The notes: generated by a model from the letters alone, not told the origin. DNA of 64,000 nucleotides from Microbacterium memoriense (GCF_025398275.1 NZ_JAODOR010000001.1:62001-126000), one strand, 5' to 3'; positions 26,168 through 34,119 are shown, numbered from the stretch's first letter. Translations and numbers: made by a program.

Positions 26168-28129
26168 GTGCTCAATCACGCCACGTTCATCTGGAATGCC
26201 GCCGACATCCTCCGCGGTACGTACAAGCAGCACCAGTACGGAGACGTGATCCTGCCGTTCACCGTGCTTGCTCGCCTCGATGCCGTGCTCGCGCCGACGA
26301 AGAAGGCGGTGCTCGCGGCATCCGAGGGGTACGGGCCCGACGATGAGCCGCCGCAGGCGATGCTGCGCGCGAAGGCGGCGCACTCGTACTCTTTCTGGAA
26401 CCGCTCGCAGCACGATCTGAAGTCGCTGCAAGGCGACCCCGATAACCTCGAGAAGAATCTGCGCGACTATGTGCGGGCGTTCTCGCCGAACGTGCGCGAC
26501 ATCTTCGAGCGGTACAAGTTCGACGACGCGATCATCGACCTGGGTGCGAACGATCTGCTCCTGCAGGTGCTGCAGCACTTCGCGAAGGCGAACCTGCATC
26601 CCGATGTCGTGAGCAACGAGCAGATGGGTCACATCTTCGAAGAGCTCATCCGCAAGTTCGCCGAAGCGAGCAATGAGACTGCCGGTGAGCACTTCACCCC
26701 GCGCGAGGTGATCGAGCTCATGGTGTCGCTCCTCGTCGACAGCGACGAGAGCCTCATGACGCCGGGCATCGTGCGCGAGGTGTACGACCCAACCGCCGGC
26801 ACAGGAGGGATGCTGTCGGTCGCGGCCGACCGCATCCACGCGCACAATGCCAAGGCGCAGGTGAATCTGCTGGGCCAGGAGATCAACCCGGCTTCGTACG
26901 CGATCTGCAAGGCCGACATGGTCGTGAAGGGCCAGCCGATCGAGAACATCGTGCTCGGCAACACCCTCACCGATCCGGCGTTTGAAGGGCGCACATTCCA
27001 CTACGGCCTGTCGAACCCGCCGTTCGGGGTGGACTGGAAGCAGTTCCGCACACAGATCGACACCGAGCACACCGTCGCGGGGTTCGCGGGCCGGTTCGGC
27101 CCCGGACTCCCGCGCGTGAGCGACGGGTCGCTGCTCTTCCTCATGCACCTCGTCTCGAAGCTGCGCGAGCCGAAGCCGGGCGATGCGAATGCGGTCGCAG
27201 GCCGAGGGGCCATCGTGCTGAACGGCTCGCCGCTGTTCACCGGCGGTGCCGGCTCGGGCGAGTCGAACATCCGCAAGTGGATTCTCGAGTCGGACTACCT
27301 CGAGGCCATCGTGGGGCTACCGACCGACATGTTCTACAACACCGGCATCGCGACCTACGTGTGGGTGCTCAACAAGGACAAGCCCGCGCATCGGCGTGGC
27401 CTCGTGCAACTCATCGATGCGACCGGCATGTACGACAAGATGCGCAAGTCGATCGGTTCCAAACGACGGATGCTGTCGCCTGAGCACATCACCGAGATCA
27501 CGCGTCTGTTCACCGGTTTCGAGGAGTCGAAGCACTCGAAGATCTTCCGCACGACCGACTTCTTCTACCGCACGATCACCGTCGAGCGCCCCCTGCGCCT
27601 GAACTACGCGCTAACCCCCGAGCGCGTCGAGAAGGCGCTCGCCTCGCGCGCGCTTGCGAAGTGGGACGCGTCCCTTCGCGACTCCCTTCACCGGTGGTCG
27701 AGTAGCTCGCGCAGCGAGCGTACCGAGACCACGCGAGCCGCCTTCACGAGCGCCCTCACCGAGCTCCTGACGGTAGCCGACATCACGCTCACCGCGACCC
27801 AGCTCAAGACCCTCATCTCCGAACTCGGCGAGCCCGACGACGAGGGTGAACTCGTGACGGTCGCGGGCAAGCCGGTATCGGATGCGTCCCGCCGCGACAC
27901 CGAGAACGTGCCGTGGGACGAAGACATCCACGAGTACCTCGAGCGCGAGGTGAAGCCCTTCGTCCCGGATGCCTGGATCGACGAGTCGAAGACGAAGGAG
28001 GGCGCCGAGATCCCCTTCACGCGCCACTTCTACGAATACGTCCCACCGCGTCCGCTCGAGGAAATTGACCGCGATCTCGACGAGGTGCTCGGGCGCATCC
28101 GCGCGCGGCTGGAAGCGGTCAAGGCATGA
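26168..28129 (+). CDS. hsdM: Type I restriction-modification DNA methyltransferase subunit HsdM
   Basis: N6-adenine methyltransferase subunit that, with HsdS, protects the host recognition site. 653 residues. The N-terminal helical domain (FIWNAADILRGTYKQHQYGD) is followed by the AdoMet motif I region DPTAGTGGML at 207-216 and the catalytic NPPF at 283-286 (LSNPPFGVDW). Later segments GNGSPLF-like LNGSPLFTGGAGSGESNIRK and IVGLPTDMFYNTGIATYVWV are typical. A palindromic element of 40 bp is inserted in frame at about residues 509-522 (RWSSSSRSERTET), between the catalytic domain and the HsdS-binding tail. GTG 26168 is the start, and hsdS overlaps by 4 nt. Confidence 0.96.
   Translation: MLNHATFIWNAADILRGTYKQHQYGDVILPFTVLARLDAVLAPTKKAVLAASEGYGPDDEPPQAMLRAKAAHSYSFWNRSQHDLKSLQGDPDNLEKNLRDYVRAFSPNVRDIFERYKFDDAIIDLGANDLLLQVLQHFAKANLHPDVVSNEQMGHIFEELIRKFAEASNETAGEHFTPREVIELMVSLLVDSDESLMTPGIVREVYDPTAGTGGMLSVAADRIHAHNAKAQVNLLGQEINPASYAICKADMVVKGQPIENIVLGNTLTDPAFEGRTFHYGLSNPPFGVDWKQFRTQIDTEHTVAGFAGRFGPGLPRVSDGSLLFLMHLVSKLREPKPGDANAVAGRGAIVLNGSPLFTGGAGSGESNIRKWILESDYLEAIVGLPTDMFYNTGIATYVWVLNKDKPAHRRGLVQLIDATGMYDKMRKSIGSKRRMLSPEHITEITRLFTGFEESKHSKIFRTTDFFYRTITVERPLRLNYALTPERVEKALASRALAKWDASLRDSLHRWSSSSRSERTETTRAAFTSALTELLTVADITLTATQLKTLISELGEPDDEGELVTVAGKPVSDASRRDTENVPWDEDIHEYLEREVKPFVPDAWIDESKTKEGAEIPFTRHFYEYVPPRPLEEIDRDLDEVLGRIRARLEAVKA
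27693..27732. repeat. Palindromic element inside hsdM, in frame
   Basis: A 40-bp element with inner stem GCTCGC-GCA-GCGAGC (27705-27719) and outer arms GTGGTC and GACCAC. Its frame matches the surrounding gene and adds about 13 Ser/Arg/Glu/Thr-rich residues. It belongs to the same family as the hsdS copy (opposite orientation) and the intergenic copy at 24544. Confidence 0.8.
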
Positions 28130-29367
28130 GCAGCTTCTTGGAGATATCGCTCCCGCCAGGATGGCGATGGGCCCAGATGGGTCAAGTCGCTCGCATTTCG
28201 ACCGGGTCGGCAGATGTTCAAGACTCAGACTCGGATGGCGAGTATCCCTTCTACGTCCGCTCTCCCGATGTCTTGCGACTAGGCATGCACACCCACGACA
28301 CTGAGGCGATCCTCACGGCGGGCGACGGGAACGTGGGCAAGATCTTTCACCACGCTCGCGGACGATTCGCCGTTCACCAACGTGTCTACGTGATCGAGCC
28401 CACTGCTCTCGTCACTGCCCGATTCCTCTACTACGCGATGACCGCACTGTTCTTCGACTCACTTCGTGGTGAAACTGCGAAGTCCACAGTCGATTCGCTA
28501 AGGCGGCCCATGCTGACAGGATTTGATCTGCCGCTTGCCCCGCTCCCCGGCCAGCGGCAGATCGCGGACTACCTCGACCACGAGACCGCCGAGATCGACG
28601 CCTTCATCGCCGACCTTCTTCAGCTTCGAGACCTGAGCATTGAAGAGAACGAGTCAATTCGGTCGGCGATCCTCCTTGGTTCTGAATCAACTGAATCGTT
28701 CGCACCGCTCAAATACTTCGCGCGCGTCACTGTGGGTATCGTCGTCGAGCCGTCCCGCTACTACACCGACGAAGGCGTGCCGACGCTGCGTGGCCTGAAT
28801 GTGTCGCCTGAACGCGTCTCCACCGCAGGTGTAGTGAAGATTTCGCAGTCTGGACATGCGGCAAACTCGAAGTCAGAGTTGACGACGGGCGATGTCGTCG
28901 TCGTACGCACGGGGCAGGCTGGAGCGGCGGCAGTTGTGCCCGTTGAATGCAATGGATGGAATGCGATTGACCTCCTCATAGTCAAACCCCGTGAGTCATT
29001 GCGCGGTGACTACCTCGCCGCCCTAATCAACTCGCGAGAAATCCAGTCAAAGATCAAACACGGGAGCGTCGGGGCGATTCAGGCGCATTTCAATGTGGAG
29101 TCGCTCGGCAATCTTCGCATTCCGCTCGTCTCGGTCTCAGAACAAGCTGCGCGCTTCTCTGCGTGGTCGAATAAGTCGACGGCAGTTCAGGCAGCGATCG
29201 CTGACATCGACGCCGCAATCACCCTGGCCAAGGAGCGTCGCGCAGCGCTCATCACCGCCGCCGTCACCGGCCAGATCGACGTGAGCGGTTTCGGTACGCG
29301 CGCTGCGCGCGCTACTCAACCACCGGGAAGTGTCAGCGTCCAGACCGCCATCGACGAATTCCGCTGA
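28126..29367 (+). CDS. hsdS: Type I restriction-modification specificity subunit HsdS
   Basis: Sets the DNA sequence recognised by the HsdMS methylase and HsdRMS nuclease. 413 residues with two target-recognition domains (about 1-138 and 165-330). They are separated and closed by coiled-coil spacers: LPGQRQIADYLDHETAEIDA (about 140-159) and VSEQAARFSAW with AAITLAKERRAALITAAVTG near 336-383. The second recognition domain (28640-29150) has lower GC and looser codon use than neighbours, as expected for a diversifying or imported domain. The last 27 residues are encoded partly by a palindromic element (29287-29324). The ATG overlaps the hsdM stop. Confidence 0.95.
   Translation: MSSFLEISLPPGWRWAQMGQVARISTGSADVQDSDSDGEYPFYVRSPDVLRLGMHTHDTEAILTAGDGNVGKIFHHARGRFAVHQRVYVIEPTALVTARFLYYAMTALFFDSLRGETAKSTVDSLRRPMLTGFDLPLAPLPGQRQIADYLDHETAEIDAFIADLLQLRDLSIEENESIRSAILLGSESTESFAPLKYFARVTVGIVVEPSRYYTDEGVPTLRGLNVSPERVSTAGVVKISQSGHAANSKSELTTGDVVVVRTGQAGAAAVVPVECNGWNAIDLLIVKPRESLRGDYLAALINSREIQSKIKHGSVGAIQAHFNVESLGNLRIPLVSVSEQAARFSAWSNKSTAVQAAIADIDAAITLAKERRAALITAAVTGQIDVSGFGTRAARATQPPGSVSVQTAIDEFR
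29287..29324. repeat. Palindromic element at the hsdS 3' end, in frame
   Basis: A 38-bp copy of the element in hsdM, in opposite orientation, encoding GFGTRAARATQPP near the HsdS C-terminus. Aligned with the hsdM copy it differs at 4 of 38 positions. The four changes pair with each other in the predicted hairpin (positions 7/35 and 15/25), so base pairing is kept. Confidence 0.8.
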
Positions 29368-29399
29368 CCACGTCCGCTCCGTAGGTCGCACGGGCGCGG

Positions 29400-29420
29400 T
29401 ACCCTGTTTGCATGCAAACA
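29400..29420 (+). promoter_or_regulatory. Leaderless promoter and 16-bp palindromic operator of the TA pair
   Basis: TACCCT (29400-29405) is a -10 candidate ending 7 nt before ATG 29412, so the message should be leaderless. The perfect palindrome TGTTTGCATGCAAACA (29405-29420) overlaps the end of the -10 box, the start site and the start codon. It is well placed for autorepression by the antitoxin. Confidence 0.65.
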
Positions 29421-30089
29421 TCGCCTGCGGTCGACGTGGCCTACACCACGCCGATCTACTCGCAGACCGAGGCTGCGCGTATCGTTCAGGCTCCGGCGAC
29501 CTCCTTCACCCGATGGGCTCAGGGCCACCGTTTCAAGCAAAGGACGAAAGGCGAATGGGGCTCGAGCCCCGCGTTGCTCACCGGTGTCCGACCGGGCCGG
29601 GGGGTCACTGTCCCTTTCACAGCCCTCGCCGAAGGGTTCATCATCGAGTCGTTCCGCCGCGCGGGACTTCCGATGGCCAGAATCCGGCCGGCCGTCGACG
29701 TGCTCCGTGAGGAGATCGGGCTGGAGAACGCGCTCCTCAGCGAACGTCTCATGACCGACGGCGCCGAGATCCTGTACCGCAACGGCGAAGGCGACCTCGT
29801 CGTGGTGCGCAATCACCAGGGCGTCTTCAACGAGGTCGTGAGCGAGTTCTTGAAGAGCATCACCTACCGCGACGGCTTCGTCAGCATCATCCACCTCCCG
29901 GCGTTCGAGACCGTCGATGTGGTCGTAGACCCGCACCGCAACTCGGGGCAGCCGACGGTCGATCGCATCGGCGTCGGCGTCGAAGACATCCTCAGTCGGG
30001 TGCGCGCGGGTGAGCCGCTGGCGGAGGTGGGCGAAGACTTCGGACTCGACGCGCGGGAACTTCGCTCGCTCATCATCCAGGCCGCGTGA
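29412..30089 (+). CDS. DUF433 antitoxin-like protein
   Basis: A 225-residue protein. The N-terminal YSQTEAARIVQAPATSFTRW looks like a helix-turn-helix or AlpA-like DNA-binding segment (about 16-40). The middle resembles a longer VapB-type linker. The C-terminal 45 residues (GQPTVDRIGVGVEDILSRVR, ending LDARELRSLIIQA) fit DUF433. DUF433 proteins are typically paired with DUF5615 PIN-like toxins, and that is the next gene, starting one base after this stop. The gene has its own leaderless promoter with a palindromic operator. It lies between hsdS and hsdR, so it interrupts the restriction-modification operon. Antitoxin function is inferred. Confidence 0.75.
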   Translation: MQTSPAVDVAYTTPIYSQTEAARIVQAPATSFTRWAQGHRFKQRTKGEWGSSPALLTGVRPGRGVTVPFTALAEGFIIESFRRAGLPMARIRPAVDVLREEIGLENALLSERLMTDGAEILYRNGEGDLVVVRNHQGVFNEVVSEFLKSITYRDGFVSIIHLPAFETVDVVVDPHRNSGQPTVDRIGVGVEDILSRVRAGEPLAEVGEDFGLDARELRSLIIQAA

Positions 30090-30090
30090 G

Positions 30091-30498
30091 ATGGCCGCGG
30101 CGCGGTTTCTGCTCGATCGATCACTCGGTCAGCGGAAGCTCGTCGCACGGCTCCGCGATGCCGGATGGGAAGCGACCACTCTCGCGGAAGTGTTCGGCGA
30201 CGATCGTGCGCAGTGCATGAGCGACGAAGAATGGATCAGCGCGGGAACGAAGAGTGGATTCGTACTCATGGCCAAGGATCACCGCGTCGCCAGCCGACCG
30301 CTGGAAGCCCGCGCGATCTACATGAGTGACGCTCGGATCGTCGCCTTCGCTCGGGGCGATCTCACCGCTGATCAGATGGGCGATCTCTGCATGAAGTACT
30401 CCGCAGCGATTCACCGGCTGGCCGCGGTGCAACCGCCGTTCGTCTTCTCGCTTGCTCAGCACGGACTCCGACGCAAGCGGCTCAACTGGCCGATCTGA
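30091..30498 (+). CDS. PIN-like DUF5615 (VapC45-type) toxin candidate
   Basis: A 135-residue protein. The N-terminus RFLLDRSLGQRKLVARLRDA and the following DDRAQCMSDEEWISAGTKSG fit the PIN-like DUF5615 fold. Acidic residues D9, D45/E46 and D63 (in LMAKDHR) are well placed for metal binding. Such proteins are presumed ribonucleases held in check by a DUF433 partner; the gene immediately upstream is one. ATG 30091 follows the antitoxin stop at 30089. The basic C-terminus (GLRRKRLNW) may bind nucleic acid. The position between hsdS and hsdR suggests it stabilises, or adds a second layer to, the restriction system. Confidence 0.7.
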   Translation: MAAARFLLDRSLGQRKLVARLRDAGWEATTLAEVFGDDRAQCMSDEEWISAGTKSGFVLMAKDHRVASRPLEARAIYMSDARIVAFARGDLTADQMGDLCMKYSAAIHRLAAVQPPFVFSLAQHGLRRKRLNWPI

Positions 30499-30532
30499 GT
30501 GGATCCGACGGAGGCTGCACGCGTCGTGCCGA

Positions 30533-30538
30533 TAACGT
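30533..30538 (+). promoter_or_regulatory. Possible hsdR -10 box (TAACGT)
   Basis: TAACGT fits TANNNT and lies 55 nt before the hsdR GTG, in the 94-bp gap after the toxin gene. hsdR could therefore be expressed apart from hsdMS. AAGGGGAG lies just before the GTG. Confidence 0.35.
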
Positions 30539-30592
30539 GAGGGGAGGCCGAGACAGAATCGTCGCGGTCGTCCGTTGCACGCAAGGGGAGCC

Positions 30593-33500
30593 GTGAGCAC
30601 GCAGTACGCCGAGACCGAGTTTCAGAAGCTCATCGTCGCGCACCTCGCGAGTAACGGGTGGGAGGTCGGCGCCAGCGCGAACTACGACCGTGAGCGCGCC
30701 CTCTATCCCGACGATGTGCTCGCGTGGCTCGCGCTCGACGACGAGAAGAACCTCCGCAAGATCGTCGCGTCTGATGCCGATGCGAAGGGACGCACCCGCG
30801 TGCTCGACCGGTTGGCGGCGTCGCTCGCCACCGACGAGCAGCACGGCGGCGGCACGCTCACTGTGCTCCGCAAGGGGTTCGATGTCGTCGGCGCCAAGCG
30901 CTTCCGCATGATCCAGCAGCCCCCTGCCGACGATCGCAACCCCGCGATGACAGCTCTGTACGAGCGCAACATCCTCCGGGTCGTTCCCGAGCTGCGCTAC
31001 TCGATGAAGAAGGACGACCGTCTCGACCTCGCGTTCTTCGTCAACGGCATCCCGGTGGCGACGGTCGAGATGAAGACGAACTTCGCGCAGAGCCTCGGCG
31101 CGGCGATCGCGCAGTACAAGCACGACCGGCACCCGCAGGGCGAGCCACTGCTCACCCCGGGTCGCGGGGCGCTCGTGCACTTCGCGCTCACTCAGGACGA
31201 GATCGCGATGACGACGAAGCTGCAGGGCGACGCGACCCGGTTCCTGCCGTTCAACCGCGGTCACGACGGCGGTGCGGGCAACGCCCCGAACGCAGACAAG
31301 CCGCGCACGGCGTACTTCTGGGAAGACGTGCTCGATCGCGACGCGTGGCTGCAGATCGTCACGAAGTTCGTCTACACGAACCACGAGAAGCAGACCGACC
31401 CGCTCACCGGAAAAGTGACGACACGCTCGCAGATTCGCTTCCCCCGATTCCACCAGTGGCGGGCCGTGACGGCCCTCACAGCCGCCGCGCGCGCCGACGG
31501 CCCGGGCGAGAAGTACCTCATCCAACACTCCGCCGGTTCAGGCAAGACCGACTCGATCGCCTGGACCGCCCACCGGCTCGCCTCGCTCCACACACCCGCG
31601 GGCGACAAGGTCTTCGACTCGGTCATCGTGATCGCCGACCGGCAGGTGCTCGACCGGCAGCTCCAGGATGCCGTCGATCAACTCGTCACCGTCACGGGCA
31701 CCTTCCAGGCCATCACGCGCGGATCGGAGGGGTCGAAGACAAAGCAGCTCGTCGAGGCGCTGGCCGGTGGAACGCCGATCATCGGCGTCACGCTGCAGAC
31801 CTTCCCGCATGTGCTGAAGCAGATGAAGGAGGCGGGCAGCCCGCTCGCCGGCAAGAGGTTCGCCGTCATCGCCGACGAAGCGCACTCGTCGCAATCGGGC
31901 TCTGCCGCGGCCGCTGTGCGCGAGGTGCTCTATCTCGGCGAGCCGGTCGACCTCGACGACGAAGAACCGGGCGCCGATCAAGACGCCCTCGTCGCGATGG
32001 CGGCGCACGCCGATACCGATGCCCGTCTGAGCTTCTTCGCGTTCACGGCGACACCCAAGGCGAAGACGCTCGAGCTCTTCGGTACGCGCGGCTCCGACGG
32101 CGTTCCGCACCCCTTCGACCTGTACTCGATGAAGCAGGCCATCGACGAGGGCTTCATCCTCGACGTGCTGCGCAACTACACGACCTACGACATGGCGGCG
32201 CGCATCGCGAAGCGCGCGGCCGAGGGGTCGGACGAGATCGACCCTTCGGCAGGCTCAGGGACCGAGGAGATCGACGTACGGAAGGGCACGCGCGCCCTCA
32301 TCGGCCTCGTCGAGCTGCATCCCACCAACATCGCCTCGAAGGTCTCGGAGATCCTCACGCACTTCCGCGAGGTCGTCCAGCCGCAGCTCGGCGGTCGGGC
32401 GAAGGCGATGATCGTCACGTCGTCGCGCGCCGCCGCGGTGACCTACGCGCGCGCGTTCGAAAAGCTCGCGGCCGAACGCGACATCCCGGTGCGTGCCCTC
32501 GTGGCATTCTCGGGGGAGGTGCCCGACCCGGAGGTTGCCGCGCTGCCGGGCGTCACCCAGCCCGTCGTCACCGAAGCATCCATGAACCCGACCCTCAAGG
32601 GACGCGACCTCGCCGATGTCTTCGCCCAGCCCGACCACCACGTGCTGATCGTCGCGAACAAGTACCAGACCGGTTTCGACCAGCCGCTTCTCGTGGCGAT
32701 GTACGTCGACAAGCAGCTGTCGGGCATCGCCGCCGTGCAGACGCTCTCGCGGCTGAACCGCACGACTCCGGGAAAGACCGAGACGTACGTGCTCGACTTC
32801 GTCAACGAGCCGGCGATCATCCAGGCCGCATTCCAGGAGTACTACGAAGAGGCCCGCATCGAGACGGCATCCGACCCCGACCTGGTGCTGAACCTCGCCA
32901 ACAAACTCGATGCGATCGGCATTTTCACCTGGGCCGAGGTCGACCAAGTGTGGACCGACTGGACGGCGCACAGGGGCACGCCCGGCGCGGCCCACAACGC
33001 GCTGTCCGCGCACCTCGACCCGGCGGTCGATCGGTACGACGCGCGGTGGCTCGCGGCCGAAGACGACGAGGAGCGCGAGCGGCTTCTCGACTTCCGCGCG
33101 ACCCTTGCTCAGTACGCGACGCTGTACGCGTTCTTCTCGCAAGTGCTGCACTTCGGCGACCCGCGCTACGAGAAGCTCTCGGTTTTCGCTGACCTGCTCG
33201 CTCGCCGCCTGCGCGCGCTCGACGGTGGGGGAGGCGGCGAGATCGTCGACGTCTCCGATGTCGTGCTGACCCACTACAAGCTCGAGAAGCTCAAGGACGA
33301 AGACCTCGGCTTCGCGTCCGGCGATGCGGCGGGCCTGCGCGGCATCACGGAAGCCGGTATGGCGGCCCTGCGCGAGAAAGAGCGGGCGTCGACCACGGAG
33401 CTCATCGAGAAGGTGAACAAGTACCTCGGCAATCTCGACGCGGCCGACGAGCACAAAGTGGGAGCGATCGAAGGACTGCTGGTCGAAGCGGTGCGCGATG

Positions 33501-33712
33501 CGGGACTCGCCGAGCAAGCCCGCAACAACACGAAAGTCGACTTCGTCAACTCACCCGCCCTCCAGGTCGTGCTCGAAGACGCCGTCTGGACGCACGAGAC
33601 CGCCAGCGCCGAGGTTCTCGCCGCGATCCGCACGCTCGATGGGCGTCAGCTCGTGCAGCTGGCAATGGACTTCGGGCTGTACGAACGCCTCCGCGACCGA
33701 GCCGCAGGGTGA
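30593..33712 (+). CDS. hsdR: Type I restriction endonuclease subunit HsdR
   Basis: The ATP-dependent translocase-nuclease subunit that cuts unmodified DNA. 1039 residues. The N-terminal PD-(D/E)xK nuclease contains DLAFFVNGIPVATVEMKTNF, with E159-x-K161 as the catalytic end. The SF2 motor has Walker A SAGSGKT at 313-319, DEAH at 428-431 and FTATPKAKTLELFG as motif III. KYQTGFDQPLLVAMYVDK and QTLSRLNRT are motif V/VI-like. The C-terminal helical tail (LVEAVRDAGLAEQARNNTKV) binds HsdM. A different palindromic element (32242-32263) is inserted in frame at about residue 550. GTG 30593 follows AAGGGGAG. The stop overlaps the next GTG. Confidence 0.96.
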   Translation: MSTQYAETEFQKLIVAHLASNGWEVGASANYDRERALYPDDVLAWLALDDEKNLRKIVASDADAKGRTRVLDRLAASLATDEQHGGGTLTVLRKGFDVVGAKRFRMIQQPPADDRNPAMTALYERNILRVVPELRYSMKKDDRLDLAFFVNGIPVATVEMKTNFAQSLGAAIAQYKHDRHPQGEPLLTPGRGALVHFALTQDEIAMTTKLQGDATRFLPFNRGHDGGAGNAPNADKPRTAYFWEDVLDRDAWLQIVTKFVYTNHEKQTDPLTGKVTTRSQIRFPRFHQWRAVTALTAAARADGPGEKYLIQHSAGSGKTDSIAWTAHRLASLHTPAGDKVFDSVIVIADRQVLDRQLQDAVDQLVTVTGTFQAITRGSEGSKTKQLVEALAGGTPIIGVTLQTFPHVLKQMKEAGSPLAGKRFAVIADEAHSSQSGSAAAAVREVLYLGEPVDLDDEEPGADQDALVAMAAHADTDARLSFFAFTATPKAKTLELFGTRGSDGVPHPFDLYSMKQAIDEGFILDVLRNYTTYDMAARIAKRAAEGSDEIDPSAGSGTEEIDVRKGTRALIGLVELHPTNIASKVSEILTHFREVVQPQLGGRAKAMIVTSSRAAAVTYARAFEKLAAERDIPVRALVAFSGEVPDPEVAALPGVTQPVVTEASMNPTLKGRDLADVFAQPDHHVLIVANKYQTGFDQPLLVAMYVDKQLSGIAAVQTLSRLNRTTPGKTETYVLDFVNEPAIIQAAFQEYYEEARIETASDPDLVLNLANKLDAIGIFTWAEVDQVWTDWTAHRGTPGAAHNALSAHLDPAVDRYDARWLAAEDDEERERLLDFRATLAQYATLYAFFSQVLHFGDPRYEKLSVFADLLARRLRALDGGGGGEIVDVSDVVLTHYKLEKLKDEDLGFASGDAAGLRGITEAGMAALREKERASTTELIEKVNKYLGNLDAADEHKVGAIEGLLVEAVRDAGLAEQARNNTKVDFVNSPALQVVLEDAVWTHETASAEVLAAIRTLDGRQLVQLAMDFGLYERLRDRAAG
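32242..32263. repeat. Second-type palindromic element inside hsdR, in frame
   Basis: A 22-bp element starting CCCTTCGGCAGG and ending CAGGGACC, encoding PSAGSGT. It resembles the short CCCTTCG..CAGGGACC repeats that, from memory, are scattered through many high-GC actinobacterial genomes. It is not of the hsdM/hsdS family. Confidence 0.6.
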
Positions 33713-34116
33713 AGCACGCCATGAAACTCGACCCCCTGCACCTCGTCGATGTGTTCGTCTACGTCGTCGTGCTGAACCTGGCGTTCCAGTTCGTGCCCGA
33801 CATGATCGCGGAGACCTTCGCGATGTCTCTGCTGACCGCGGTGCTCCTCAAACTCGTGGTCGAGGCGGTGCTGAAGGTGAAGAAGTCCGTGCTCGCGCGG
33901 CGGGCCGCGGCATCCACCGGCTTCCAGCGGGTCACCTCCGTCGCCATGCTCGTGCTGATCCTGCCCGGCAGCAAGTTCGTCATCCTGTGGCTCGAGGACC
34001 TGGTGTTCGGCGACGCCGTCAGCCTCGGCGGCTTTTGGTCGGTCACGATTCTGGTCTTCGCCCTGACGTTCGCCCGCAAGGGAGTTCGTCTGATCCTTGC
34101 GCCCACCGTCCGGTAA
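33709..34116 (+). CDS. Membrane protein coupled to hsdR
   Basis: A 135-residue protein starting at GTG 33709, whose GTGA overlaps the hsdR stop. It has about four membrane segments: VDVFVYVVVLNLAFQFV (about 13-30), MSLLTAVLLKLVVEAVL (about 38-55), SVAMLVLILPGSKFVILWL (about 75-95) and FWSVTILVFALTFA (about 107-122). Between segments 2 and 3 is a basic loop KVKKSVLARRAAA. No known domain is recognised. Translational coupling to hsdR makes it likely to be expressed with the restriction locus; a membrane effector or anchor role is only a hypothesis. Alternatively it is a bystander of the pyr region. Confidence 0.75.
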   Translation: MKHAMKLDPLHLVDVFVYVVVLNLAFQFVPDMIAETFAMSLLTAVLLKLVVEAVLKVKKSVLARRAAASTGFQRVTSVAMLVLILPGSKFVILWLEDLVFGDAVSLGGFWSVTILVFALTFARKGVRLILAPTVR

Positions 34117-34119
34117 GCT
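34114..34119 (+). promoter_or_regulatory. Predicted -10 box (TAAGCT) of the pyr operon
   Basis: TAAGCT fits TANNNT and overlaps the stop of the previous gene. Transcription would start near 34126, giving a leader of about 54 nt that contains the PyrR-type site. Confidence 0.5.

Larger units (their letters stand above)
19555..34116. other. Accessory block between nusB and pyrR
   Basis: In many actinobacteria efp-nusB is followed closely by pyrR-pyrB (Streptomyces has only bldD between). Here about 14.6 kb intervenes, holding the SNF2 helicase, MBL-Rieske protein, DUF222-HNH protein, type I restriction-modification genes, a toxin-antitoxin pair and a coupled membrane protein. Palindromic elements occur only in this block as far as read. 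No integrase, tRNA or flanking direct repeat is seen, so the mechanism of insertion is unknown and the helicase may belong to the lineage core. Confidence 0.5.

Noticed and set aside
30575..30592. TTG start for hsdR six codons upstream
   Set aside because: The purine-rich AAGGGGAG that would serve as ribosome binding site lies between this TTG and GTG 30593, favouring the GTG.
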